From NCBI RefSeq assembly GCF_029867415.1, contig NC_081182.1, positions 46,237,317 through 46,301,316 on the forward strand: DNA of 64,000 nt, given 5' to 3'. The notes beneath the pieces were generated by a model. The model was given only the letters and a program-made list of their open reading frames with translations. It did no database searches and was not told where the DNA came from. This DNA comes from Vicia villosa (lineage: Eukaryota > Streptophyta > Magnoliopsida > Fabales > Fabaceae). The stretch's first letter is position 1. Each line of letters starts with the position of its first letter. Shown piece by piece: positions 37,911-49,391 of the stretch. A program made the position numbers and the translations under genes.

Positions 37911-38420
37911 GAATGTGTTTGAATGAGGTAATTGAAAATTTTAAAGGAATTTAAAATTCAAAGCAATTTAAATGATTCAATTGAAATTCATTCATTTTTT
38001 ATAAACTTTAAAAATTTTGGACCAAATTAAAAAATTGAAAAGTAGGGAACAATTTGTAATTTTTTAAAATTTGAAGGACCAAATTGTAAATTTTAAAAAT
38101 TATTAAGGACCAATTTGCATTTTGTTGAAATTTTTTGGGGTCAATTTTGTAATTTTGGAAAATATAAAGACCAATTTGTGAATTTTGAAAAAATAATAGT
38201 AACAAACACATTCTATGGAGTATGAGAGGAATTTCAAATTCTTTGGTTTTTTTTGTCATTTCAAAATGATTAAATTTAACTTAGATAAAATATTTTATAA
38301 ATTTCCATCATTTTAACAATTCTTCATTTTTTTATCCAAACAATAAATTTTGTGCAAATCATTTTAAATTTCCTCAAAATATTACATTACCTCGTTAAAA
38401 TGCTCCGTCCAAACACACTC
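37911..38420. mobile_element. Tourist-like (PIF/Harbinger) element T1, copy 1
   Basis: Inverted ends GAATGTGTTTGAATGAGG and (reverse complement of the right end) GAGTGTGTTTGGACGGAG. A TAA target duplication lies at 37908-37910 and 38421-38423. 510 bp. The interior consists of repeated GACCAAATT/AATTTG words with no coding frame. Confidence 0.85.
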
Positions 38421-39030
38421 TAAGGCCATGTAAAAAAATACGGATATACGTCTCCGTATAATTTATGAAGATTCATCTCCAAACACTGTTTTAATCAAAA
38501 GAGCGCCATACCCTTTTTTCTTCCCCATCTCTCAAAATACTCTCTCAAACTCTCAACATCTCAAGTTTCAAATTCTTTCAACTCGTATTCTCTCAAACTC
38601 ATTTAAGTCACTTCAAAGCTTTTTCCATCAACATCAAATCCATCAAAGAGCTCACTCAACATCAAACTAAACTCACATTGGGTATGTGTTTTTATTTTTC
38701 TAAACTTGTTTGATTTTTATATACATTTGTAGAAATTGAGCATAAGGTTATGTAATATATAGTTTAGAAATAATATTTAAATGAGCAATGTGTTTGCTAG
38801 GTAGTTAAATGATCAATGCATTATTTGGATGTTGGCATGAACTGTATTTTCGCCATGAATATTCTTCTGAGTTGCAAAAACTTATAGAGATGCATCTCCA
38901 AAATTTTCTAGCGTTATAATTTCCAGAATTCATAGATGTATCCCCATAATTTATCACCCTGCATTTTTTTTGCTTCACCTCATTATGTTTCATATGTATA
39001 ATGTTTGTGTGGTTTACTTTTATGCATTAT

Positions 39031-39310
39031 ATGGCTAATAATCAAGATAGATTGAGGCACGACAAAGTTGCACGACATTCATCAGTTATGAGGGATATAG
39101 CTCGATCATCATCGGCATTTTTCGTTTCTAGCCTGATTGATGTAGATGCGTCAACTTCTAGGGCTCTTGCATCTTCGTCTCTGTCTTCCCATATGATACA
39201 TGTGTCACCTACTCTGGCACCCAAGGCATCAGAGGCACCCGATGGATTTGGAGATGACACGTCAAACTTGTCGTTGTTGCCCCTTTACTTTGCATTTGCT
39301 TATTTCGCAT
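39031..39310 (+). pseudogene. N-terminal remnant of element C coding region
   Basis: An open stretch starts MANNQDRLRHDKVARHSSV, comparable to the MANNQ and MAKNQ starts of the PMD copies A1 and B. A Ser/Ala/Asp-rich region follows. The frame stops around 39.35 kb, and the T1 element begins at 39413. It may be the first exon of the PMD or MuDR-like protein of element C. Confidence 0.5.
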
Positions 39311-40319
39311 TATTGTTTATTTCGCATTGGCATTTCCGAAATATACACTGATAGTAAGGTAAGATTTCTTGGGTCCATATTATTCTAAAAAGTTTATAAA
39401 TATGATCTCTAAGGTGTGTTTGGATGAGGTAATTAGAAATTTTAAAGGAATTTAAAATTCAAAGCAATTCAAATGATTCAATTTAAATCTATTCATTTTA
39501 AATTATTTTGTTCGGATGAAGTATTAAGGTAATTCATTGTTAGATTTTTGGGGTCATTTTTTATAAAATATAATTTTTTGGACCAAATTAAAAAATTGAA
39601 AAGTAGGGACCAAATTGCAATTTTCCAAAATTTGAAGGACCAAATTGTAAATATTAAAAATTATTAAGGATCAATTTGCAATTTTTTGAAAATTTTTAGG
39701 GTCAATTTTATAATTTTGGAAAATATGAGGACCAATTTGTAAAATTTGAAGAAATAATAATAACAAATAAATTCTATGAACATGAGAGAAATTTCAAATT
39801 CTTTGGTTTTTGGTGTCATTTCAAAATGATTAAATTTAGGTTTTTTCTTCACCCACCTCCTAACCTTCTTGCCCACCCCTGGTGAATTTACCACAATACC
39901 CCTTGTTTCGGAAGTTCATTTCTGAAACGGTACTTTTTTTTGGAAAAAAGGTGTTTTCGGAAATGAACTTCCGAAAACGTGTTTTTTTTAATATAAAATA
40001 TTGATTTTGGAGATGCATCTCCGAAATAAAGTCACTTTTCAGAAAATGTGGTGTTTCGGAAGTTCATCTCCGAGCGCACCCCCCTTGGAGGAATTCGGAA
40101 ATGCACTTCCGAAAATAGGTCTGGACAGAAGAAAATGAACAATTCGCTTTATTTAATCGGGTGAAAATTACAACGATAATATTACATAAAATTAAAGTTA
40201 CATATTGTTAAACACGGGTAGGTGGGGATGAGAGAGTGGTGGGGAGAAAAAAAGGCTTCCAAATTTCAAAAGGTTTATTTATTATTTTAATAAAAATACG
40301 TACAACTGAAAGTAACAAA

Positions 40320-40651
40320 TGACGGAGGAGGTGTAACCGGAGCCGAAACATATGACGGAGGAGGTGGATGTCCGAAGGAAGAAGACCCGGAGGTACGTCC
40401 ACCGCGAGACAAAGGAGCCAATCAATGTAAGCTATAATTTATCATTATCATCAGGGGACGTCATTACAAAAAATTGGAAAAAAAATCTTATTATTTTTAA
40501 TCTTGATTTTTTAGAAATGACGTCCCCAGATGATAATCATAAACTATAGCTTACATTGATTGGCTACTTTGTCTCGTGGTGGACGTATCTCCAGTTCTAC
40601 TTCCTCCAGACATCCACCTCATCCGTCATATGTTCCGACCCCGGTTACCAC
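40320..40651. repeat. 140-bp inverted repeat (hairpin) inside P1
   Basis: 40320-40466 and 40514-40651 are inverted copies with few mismatches, separated by about 47 bp. Shared words include AGCCAATCAATGTAAGCTATA on the left and its reverse complement on the right. The left arm on minus reads as a proline-rich coding fragment (GHPPPPSYVSAPVTPPPSF), so a piece of coding sequence has been duplicated in inverse orientation. Confidence 0.92.
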
Positions 40652-40786
40652 TTCCAAAAACTAACATGATAAATCCAATACAAATACACTGTGCGATACA
40701 ATCCGAAATCAGAACAAAACAAAACAAAAACATGTTATTCTGCCCGACGAGCGTTACAAAATACACATCAAACAAAAAAAAACACG

Positions 40787-41050
40787 TTATTCTTCCCGAC
40801 GAGCGAACTCCTCCGAATGAAGATAATTATACCAATCCTCATCCCACTCAGTCTCAGAACCATCAGCGTTGATCACGACTCTCACGCCTGAAGACTGAGC
40901 TTGAGCATCCGGGCCCCGGGCCCCCTGGGAACGAGAAGTAGAGCCGGTCGAAACCTTCTTCTTCTCCTTCACCTCCTTCACCTCCTTCACCTCTTTCACC
41001 TCTTTCTTTGAAGAATCCTTTCTTCCCTTAGCGCCCTCTCTAGAAGACAT
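40787..41050 (-). CDS. Small hypothetical ORF in P1, 87 aa
   Basis: Open from ATG at 41050 to the stop at 40787. The first half is lysine/glutamate-rich with a KEVKEVKEVKE repeat. The second half reads VVINADGSETEWDEDWYNYL. I do not recognise a family. It lies between the right palindrome cluster and the hairpin of P1. It may be a surviving piece of a transposon-encoded protein or a captured gene fragment. Expression is unknown. Confidence 0.35.
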   Translation of the reverse strand: MSSREGAKGRKDSSKKEVKEVKEVKEVKEKKKVSTGSTSRSQGARGPDAQAQSSGVRVVINADGSETEWDEDWYNYLHSEEFARREE

Positions 41051-41869
41051 GTTCCTGTAAACAATTGAAATCGATTAATATGCGAGACAAAATAAAAAAC
41101 AAAAAAATTTGAACTTCTGATATATTTCGGAAGTTCATTTCCGAAAACTGGGATGGAGGTGTTTTCGGAAATGAACTTCCGAAACACCCCTGCGATGCAA
41201 TTTCCTGCAACTTCCATGGCAGACCCCTAAATCAACCTTCAAACCAAATCAAAATGCTTCTAAACAACCTAAATACTACTAACAACCTAGCCATATATCA
41301 TTTATGCAATTAAAACCCTAAATAACATGCATTTGAATAATAGATCTAAAAATTTCAAAACTTACAAAGTGTTAGGATTGAGGGCTTTTGAATGTTGTTT
41401 AGTAGTGTGATTGGAGCCTTGATGCAGCTTTGGAATTCTGTTTGCACAAATTTTCGCCTCTGCCAATTTTTGTTTTGATTTAGGGTAAATGATTGGGGGA
41501 GGGGGAGTGTTTTGATAAATCTGCAGAAATCGCAGTATTTCGGAAGTGAACTTCCGAAATAATTGTTTCGGAAATGAACTTCCGAAGTAAGTCAATTTTT
41601 TTAAAAAACACGCTTTCGGAAATGAACTTCCGAAGCAGGGGTAATTTTGGTTTTTCGCAGGAGGTGACCACCCATAGGGAGGTGGGTAAAGAAATTTTCT
41701 TAAATTTAATATAGATGAAATACTCCATAAATTTCTATCATTTTAACAATTCTTATTTTTGTATTCAAACAATGGATTTTGGTCAAATCATTTTAAATTC
41801 CCTCAAAAAACTACTTTCCCTCATTAAAATGCTCCATCCAAACACACTCTAAAGCGTTTAATCAACATC

Positions 41870-42283
41870 ACAAGCCACAATCAGAAACGACTCAAACCCG
41901 TCCTCACCTTGCTTTTGTCTACTTCAGTAGTGGTTACACGATGCCGCTCTAATTTAGGTTCTCGCACGATACGCCGGTCGGCCGATCTGATTCCAATACC
42001 AAACTCTCTCTTGCAATATCCAGAAAATTGAAAGGTGGTCAAACTTGAGTATCGTTAACCTTTGCTTGACACTGAAGGAAAAATATTGTTCACCCCATTT
42101 GAGCTCAAGAACGACGACGATTTAAAGGTTACGTGGACAACTTTTCAACAATATTCTCCAAAGGGTACGATCAAGTTGGATGAGAAGCTTCAAAGATCGG
42201 GAGAAGATGTTATCAAAATGTTGCGACGCCCTCAACTACCCGTTTATAAACAATATGTAACGATAAACTTCAATAATTTATGA
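41870..42283 (+). pseudogene. MuDR-type N-terminal domain remnant in element C
   Basis: Frames on plus read SGYTMPL, then YAGRSDLIPIPN, then LLDTEGKILFTPFELKNDD, DDLKVTWTTFQQYSPKGTI and SGEDVIKMLRRPQLPVYKQY. The last block (42062-42283) is uninterrupted; frame changes separate it from the earlier part. The layout resembles the PB1-like N-terminal region found in many plant MULE transposases (a sequence-poor beta-strand domain ending FELxxDxD). No DDE domain remains. This remnant links element C, and by its ends element B, to Mutator-type transposition. Confidence 0.45.
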
Positions 42284-42573
42284 TGAATATATGCTTTGTT
42301 GCTTTGGTTTTAAGGATTTTGTTTTTCTGATGTCCCATACATATTTTCAAATATGCACATCTGAAGTCACATTTTCTTGAAAAAAAGATGTCTTCGAAAG
42401 TACACATGCGAAATTACATTTTCTTGAAAAAAATGTGCCTTCGAAAGTGCACATCCGAAATTTTTTTCTTAAAAAAATATTATTTTAAAAACGCAAATGC
42501 GAAATCACCATTTTTTTTTTCCAAAAATCTATAAGAAGACTTATGAGTGTATTACTAACTTACTAAGAAATTC

Positions 42574-42864
42574 CTTTCCCCTATCTTTTACACGAGGCAA
42601 CTCCGATATATTTTCATGGACCAATTCATAAGGCCCATTAATTTCAATATCCTCCTCATCCGCAAGGCAACTTCTTACGTTCTAGATTTTTCCTCTTTCC
42701 ATTCATAACCTCGTATTTCATCCTAGAATCTCGGTATTCTACAGTGAGAGTTGATAATGCTTTGAATTGTAAGGTTTTACTTTGAAGAAGAAAAAGAAGA
42801 AAGAAAAGTTAGACAACAAATTTAACCCTAATATTAGGGTTATAATTTTGATTGTTTTAAGAGA
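42574..42864 (+). promoter_or_regulatory. MSP1-B promoter and 5' leader region
   Basis: Only about 290 bp separate the right end of element C from the start codon. AAGGCCCATTAA at 42630-42641 is a plant site-II (TCP-binding) motif, common in promoters of housekeeping and organelle-related genes. No TATA box was recognised. Confidence 0.4.
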
Positions 42865-45800
42865 ATGACCGATACAAAGTTCCTGCAAGAGATATTGCTG
42901 TACGCAGCTAGGGCGGCGCTGAGTTATTGGGTATTGGTCACAGGACTCCGATACCTTGACCCTAACCGTGAATCAACCAAGAAAGCTCTTGAACAAAAGA
43001 AACAAATTGCCAAGCGTCTAGGTCGCCCCCTCATTCAAACCAATCCCTACGAGGTACCAGCTTCGCAAAGTTTTTTTTTTGGTGTAATACTGTACTGATG
43101 ATAACTAGGATGTTTTGTTTTGATGTTTGATTTGTGCCTTTTACTGTGTGTAGGATGTAATAGCCTGTGATGTTATAAACCCTGACCATATTGATGTGGA
43201 GTTTGACTCCATTGGGGGACTGGAAACTATTAAACAAGCTTTGTTTGAGCTTGTTATTCTGCCCTTGAAACGGCCCGACTTGTTTTCGCATGGCAAGCTT
43301 CTTGGACCACAAAAGGGGGTTTTGTTGTACGGACCTCCTGGCACTGGGAAAACCATGCTTGCTAAAGCTATTGCCAAGGAGTCCGGAGCAGTGTTCATTA
43401 ATGTGAAGATATCTAACCTCATGAGCAAATGGTTTGGGGATGCCCAGAAACTTGGTAAGTGTGTGCTATCTTTATGAATAGTTATATAATTCACCATTAA
43501 ATTATCTTGTAGTATATTTGATGATAGATTGAATTTTTGTTTATTGACTTTATTCACATGGTTGTTATGATTCTCTTGGTTCAGTAAATTTAGAAGTCTT
43601 ATATTTTTCACAAAATTCTTATGTTCATGCAAAGACCCATTCAGTGTATTGATGCTTGCTTTGCATCTGTAAAAAAAGGTTGACATATCAACTATATGAT
43701 GATAGCTGTGTATAATTTGTCAGTTTGGATAGATAAGTTGAATGTGTTACAATCTTGTTTTACTCATTGTTGAGAGTGGTAATGCGTGGAGTTGTATGGT
43801 TAGTCATGCCTTCATTAATAATAAGTGATTAGAGCAGTTCCAACATAGTTTCTTTGCTTAAAAGGTAATTGTAGTTCAACAAAAATTTTAAAGTTTAATC
43901 TTGAATTTTGAATGCATGACAAGCAATTTTGCTACGGGATTGGTTTACCGAACTACTTGGAAAGGATAAAGATGGCTACATGTATGAAACATGCAATAAG
44001 ACTTGATTTTTCTATTCTACAACTTAGTTATTTCTCTATTCACTTCGTTGAGATATTTGGAATTGAAAGCATGAAAATTGCTTGCAACTTGCGTGTCTAC
44101 GTACACCCGCTTGACATGTGTCAAAAGAAGTGAAAGGTGTCCTTAAATAAAAAAGAAGAAAAAAAAGAAGACACAGAACGTCATAGTAAAACTATGTTAC
44201 TTGCCCTATTCCAGTTTTATCAACTATCTGCGGCGCTATGGCAGGTATACATGCCGGTTTTTGGGCTCGCCGCAATGGTAAATATCAGCCGGTATTGTGG
44301 GGTTTTCCATCATAAACTGCTATAACGACGCGTCGGCGCCACAAGGCGTCTAGTATGGAGGGATTTTGGCTCTCTGCCATCTGCCATGGAAAACACTGCC
44401 CTATTCATACTCTTTTCCAAACTTTCTTCTCAACTCTTTTTTCCATTGCTGTGTAACATCATAGCATATTTTCCTTCTGCGTAATCTTTTTTTTTTTGCT
44501 GTGTAACATCATAAAGTGTGTTTTCATATCTCTTTGCTTGCTTACTTTATTTGCTACTGTACAGTAATGTATCATGTCTGTGTTTGATGTAATTTGTCTG
44601 TGGTTGCTGTACGATAATTTTTAAAAGTTATTAATTTTATTGATAGTTAAAGAAACTTGCTTGCTTTTCTTCATTGTTACTGTTGGTTCAATTTACTTTA
44701 TTAAATTGAAATTTGCTTGCTTGTTTTCATTGTTGTTGTTGTTGTTGGTTCAGTACTAGAAATTTGCTCTTGTTAAAGAAAGCTTTACTATGTCATTTTA
44801 ATTAAGTGCTAGATTTTTTTGTTTAGTACTAACAGTATTAGTTAGTAACTCTAGTACTAACTCTAGTTGTACTAATATTATTTTTAAAGTAGTGTTTTTA
44901 TTTTAAAATTTTATTTTTAATACTAACTCTAGTATTAATGTTATTAATTATTATATATTTTGTTTTAAATATTTTATTTTATTATGTTATAATTATATTA
45001 TAATAAATATATACCAGCGATGTCCTATATTTTTATATTAGCGGTGTCGTGTCGGAGTCCATATATCTTCTCACACAATATACAAGAAGTACTTTTCAAT
45101 CTCAACTTGGTACACAGAGCAAAGTTAAGAACTCTAATTTTTTTCTTTGGCTGTTGGCTATACTGCCTTGTATTGTTGTCGTTACTGGATCTCTTCCACC
45201 ATGATTGGAATCCTATGATCAACTGTTACCTAAAACCAGTGTCATAACACCCTGCTGGCTGTGCGTGTCAGGTACCACCCTCTGTGCATCCGTTTGCGAC
45301 GTTGCTTGTTCCACTATGCTATGTTTTCTCTGCTTTATCTTCCGGTCCTCTAGCTGGTGATAAATACACCCTCCTCAACAGAGTCTCCCCCACCCCTGAA
45401 CTTACATGGCATCGCCCTTACCCCTACTCCACACGTAATTCAGCTCGTATTCCAAGTGCCTCTACCCCTACTCCAGCTCCTCATGTGTCTCGGGATTTGC
45501 CCATTACCATGTTAAACCCAAAACCCTTATCCTATTTATAAATTTGTGTCTTACCACAATTTATCTCCCACCTACTGTGCTTGTTTTCACATTTTTATAT
45601 GTTTCTATTCCTAAAACTATTTAAGAAGCATTTTCCCACCAAGATTAGAGGCAAACAATATTTGATGAAATGGCAGCTTTAGAATCTAATCATTCTTGGG
45701 AGCTTGCTCCTCTTCCTTCTGGAAAATATCTTGTAGGTTGCAAGTGGCTATCCAATTTTAGGGTCGCCCTGACAGAAAAATAGATCAATTCAAAGCCACC

Positions 45801-48800
45801 TAGTGGCAAAGGCATCTACTTAAATCTGTGGTAAGACATCATGACCCATTTTCTTAGCAAAAATGGCATATATTCAGTCTCTTTTTGGACATGGCCATGA
45901 AACACCAACCTCTATTTATGTTGGATATCAAGAATGCATTCCTACATGGTGACTAGGAGGAGGAGAATTACATGGAGCAACCTCCTGGAATTGCTGCTCA
46001 TGAGAAGTGTAATCTGGTAAGCCAATTCCATAAGTCTTTGGATGGTTTGAAACAATCACCTCAGGCATGGTTTGAAAGTTTTAGCAAAGAATTACAACAA
46101 TTTGAGATGATACATTGTGAAGCAGATTACTCTGTTTTTATCAAATGCTCCTCGTCAAACAAGTATATCTATCTAGTGGTTTATCTTGATGACATTGTGA
46201 TTACCGGTGATGATTTTAAGGTATTGAGGCATTAAAACAACATATTTCAAAACTTTCATATTAACGACTTGGGTCCTCTTTGTTACTTTCTTGGAATTGA
46301 GTTGGCTCAATCGAAGTCAGGTATTTTTAATTCCCAAAGAAAGTATGCTGTTGATATTATGGAAGAGACATGTCTTGCAGATTGCAAACTAGTTGATACT
46401 CTTACGAATCCTAATGTAAAGCTTCTTCCTAATCAGGGGGAACCCTATACTGATCCAATTAGATACTGAAAATTTATGGACAAATTGAATTACCTCACCA
46501 TGATTAGATCTGTTATATCTTTTCCGGTTAGTGTAGATTTTCAACTCTCCTTGTGATAACCATTAGCATGCAATTATTCAAATTCCTAAATACATTAAAG
46601 CATCGCCTGGAAAGGTTTTTAATGCAAGAGGCAACATTGATATCATTGGATATTCATATGCTGATTCGGCAGGAAATGCAAGTGATAGACAACCTACATC
46701 AGATTAGTGTTTTCATTGATGGAAATATGATTTCATGGAAGAGCAAAAAGCAAATTGTCGTTACCCGATCAAGTACAAAGGATGAGTATTGAGCCATGGA
46801 TATGCCACATGTGAATTATGCCCCTCTCTCCTCGTGTCCTAATTATGTGTGTCCACTGTCCACCTCTTTCACTAACCAATAAACCTAACAATAAAAGCAT
46901 AACAAACACTTTTGCTCTGAAGAATACCACCCCCTCAAAATTAACCTATCCCTCTAAGGTTCAATCTAACAGTTGATAGAAACACTTCTGTCCTGGACCT
47001 ATGATCTATGTTGCTGACTTGCTGTTGGAATAATAAGGGAATGGTTGCTTATATCGTTCAATTCCATTTGCTTGGGTTTGGGCCATTGTGTTTTGAATAA
47101 AGGTTAAAGTAGAACCTGCTCTTTTTCACTAATATTGTAACTATGACCAATTTGGGTTTGGCTCTCTAGTTTGAAAGAAATGGACCCAACATATAAAAAC
47201 CTACATTTTTGCTCCATACGCCCCTCATCGAAATCCAACCTTTCCTTGACCTATTCTTTGCCGTTGTAGCCCAGAGGAGAGTGAAGCTCAAACAAAGGGC
47301 ATAGAGCGATGTGCAAACAGCTCACACTGGCAGAAACCCAATTACTAAAGAGAAAATCAGCTGACAAACTCAGTTGAAGGAGGCTGGCACAGTTTGCCGC
47401 CAGATTTAAGCTTGACATCCTGTTGACACCTTCACTTTAAACCCAGAAAACTGATTTTTGTAACAAACTAGAGAAATTCAACCAGTGTAACTCAGTTGGT
47501 ACTTGCACCAGTGAAATCACGAAGATTAGAGATCCAAGTGATTTCACAAGTTAGCACAAATGACTCAAGCAATGTTTCAATTCAGTTTGGGATCAGGATT
47601 GTTCAGTGTCGAAGATTGATCTTATGAGTTAAAACACGGTTTTACCTTGCTTGTAGGCCCCCAACCACTAACTGCCGGCGTCTGTCGGCTCAGGTAGGGT
47701 GAAAGTATGGCAGGACATTGACCAACTTTCATTTTCATGACTGCCATGCATAGTAATTCTGCCGATGCCGACAACTGAAGCGTGTCGTATGCGTCTCATA
47801 CTGGTGTAGGACACCGATTTGAAGAGTGTCGAAGCAGAAAAAAAACCATTTATTTGAGGATACTTGTCTGACTTTTCCGACACATGTAGTACGAGTATCA
47901 TACAAGCATCGGACTCCGACGCGTGTCCCCGTGCTTCATGTAGCTAAAAGACTGCCTACATCTCTTCCTAGACCCTGCCAAGGTTGGATTTTCATATCCA
48001 CCAGGCTGCCTTATTTTGTCCTGTGAAAGAATATGTAGGTATACAATGTGACTAATCATTGAACTTGTTTTTTTAGCTTCCAATTCCCAAATGTATCATC
48101 AATAGGTTTGTTTTCTATGCATGTAGTTTATATTATGGAGTGTGTGGATGTTCTTTTAAACCGATATATTTATACTGGGAAGTGTAGTCGTTCTTTTAAG
48201 CCAATATCTCAGCCTGTTTGATGGATAAGGGTGGCCATCTGTTCATCTAATTGCAATCTGTTGTTCTTAGATGGATAGTGGCCTTATATTAGGAAACCTG
48301 GAACACCTAACTACGCCTCATTTATCAAACCCTGATTGATTATACAATACTCCTTCCATAATAAAATTTAAGCAAAAACTTGCCTATATTTTTGTTATGG
48401 AGGGAGTATTAATTTGTATCTTATTTTTTGTGTTCTTTGTTTAAGTGTGATTCTTTGCTGTGGTTCATCTCTAATATTTTGCTGTTCTTCAGTGTCTGCC
48501 GTATTTAGCTTGGCTGATAAGCTTCAGCCTGCCATCATATTCATCGATGAAGTTGACAGTTTTTTGGGTCAACGCCGTTCATCAGATCACGAGGCTATGC
48601 TAAATATGAAAACCGAGTTCATGGCTCTATGGGACGGATTCACCACCAACAGTAAGATTTAAATTACTTATCGTGTAGGTTTTATTTGGTCTAAAATTTC
48701 AAAACAAGTGATAATTTTTATGGATATTTAGTTATTATCCGACTGCTTTATGTTATTTTTTTTATTTTTGTGTAGAGAATGCTCGAGTTATGGTACTTGC

Positions 48801-49391
48801 AGCAACTAATCGCCCTTCTGAACTTGACGAAGCAATACTACGGCGACTTCCTCAAGCTTTTGAAATTGGATATCCAAGCCGGAAAGAGAGGGCTGAGATA
48901 TTGAAGGTTATCTTAAAGGGGGAAAGTATCGAAAACAACATAGATTTCAATCATATAGCGGGATTATGTAAGGGTTACACTGGTTCAGATCTATTCGATC
49001 TTTGCAAGAAGGCTGCATATTTTCCTGTTAGAGAGCTACTGGATAATGAAAAGAGAGGGAAACAAACTCATGTTAGTATATTTCTCATTTTCTTCTACAT
49101 TCTTCTACATTCTTCATTGCCTTAATGATGAAAATTAGTAAGCTGATTTATTTCTTTTTCGCGTTTCAGGAACCTAGACCATTATCGCAATTAGATTTGG
49201 AGAAGGCCCTTGCCACTTCACAGAAGACAACCGTTGCTGCAAATGAATACGATAGAATGAACCAACAGTCATCATCAAGACGGACGTTTCCCGATGAGGG
49301 TGATTTTGATGTTCAAGCTGCAATCAAGGAAATCTCTAAGCTTATGGGTTCCCACATGATTAACCTCCAATTAGATTCCCAGGATGCTTAA
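42865..49391 (+). CDS. MSP1: MSP1/ATAD1-like AAA ATPase, gene B, five exons
   Basis: Exons are 42865-43053, 43154-43454, 48493-48651, 48776-49071 and 49170-49391, all GT-AG. The joined frame is 1,167 bp, 388 residues. Exons 2, 3 and 4 have exactly the same lengths (301, 159, 296 bp) and phases as gene A, and most residues are identical, so the two arose by duplication. It has an N-terminal membrane anchor ([20 protein letters not shown]), Walker A GPPGTGKT at 123-130, Walker B IIFIDEVD and the [18 protein letters not shown] stretch. Intron 2 is 5.0 kb and contains a copia pol remnant and a small MITE. Role as for gene A: ATP-driven extraction of tail-anchored proteins from the outer mitochondrial or peroxisomal membrane. 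Intact. Confidence 0.95.
45400..46800 (+). pseudogene. Ty1/copia pol remnant in MSP1-B intron 2
   Basis: Same strand as the host gene. It begins with the serine/proline-rich linker ([17 protein letters not shown]), then the start of reverse transcriptase ([20 protein letters not shown]). It continues with [20 protein letters not shown], the catalytic-site region [25 protein letters not shown] and an RNase H beginning [17 protein letters not shown]. Several stops and shifts are present. No LTRs were found around it. Confidence 0.88.
46801..47800. repeat. Intron-2 segment shared with MSP1-A
   Basis: Counterpart of 25.64-26.40 kb, in the same relative place and orientation in the paralogous intron, sharing for example CTCGTGTCCTAATTAT, ACCAATAAACCTA, AACAAACACTTTTG, CCATTTGCTTGG and TTTTCATGACTGCCATGCAT. 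Confidence 0.6.
48347..48409. mobile_element. Very short Stowaway-type MITE
   Basis: A 63-bp palindromic unit with ends ATACTCCTTCCATAA and TTATGGAGGGAGTAT. It lies in intron 2 of MSP1-B, 84 bp before exon 3. Confidence 0.7.

Larger units (their letters stand above)
39839..41699. mobile_element. Mutator-like non-autonomous element P1, 1,861 bp, 9-bp target duplication
   Basis: The ends are inverted repeats: GGTTTTTTCTTCACCCACCT and, from the right, GAAAATTTCTTTACCCACCT. A 9-bp direct repeat TTAAATTTA flanks it (39830-39838 and 41700-41708), as expected of Mutator-like elements. The uninterrupted site can be read in T1 copy 1. Near each end are five copies of a hyphenated palindrome such as TTCGGAAATGAACTTCCGAA (39907-40114 and 41125-41636). 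The interior holds a 140-bp inverted repeat and a small open frame on minus. Confidence 0.9.
39413..41849. mobile_element. Tourist-like element T1, copy 2, itself interrupted
   Basis: Same family as 37911-38420: starts GGTGTGTTTGGATGAGGTAA, ends AATGCTCCATCCAAACACACTC, with a TAA target duplication (39410-39412 and 41850-41852). It is 2,437 bp because a 1,861-bp element has inserted at 39839-41699. Without that insert it is about 567 bp, slightly longer than copy 1 because of an extra ~55 bp near 39.5 kb. Confidence 0.88.
37808..42573 (+). mobile_element. PMD/MULE-type transposon C with nested insertions
   Basis: The left end region (ATTATTTCACCACTCTCG, then palindrome-like AATGCATCTCTGAATGC at 37.86 kb and CGGATATACGTCTCCGTATA at 38.44 kb) and the right end (ATGCACATCTGAA, GTACACATGCGAA, GTGCACATCCGAA at 42.35-42.45 kb, then AAGACTTATGAGTGTATTAC) match element B in layout. 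Coding remnants are on plus. Two Tourist-like elements (37911-38420 and 39413-41849) have inserted, and the second itself contains another insertion. Element boundaries are approximate. Confidence 0.6.
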
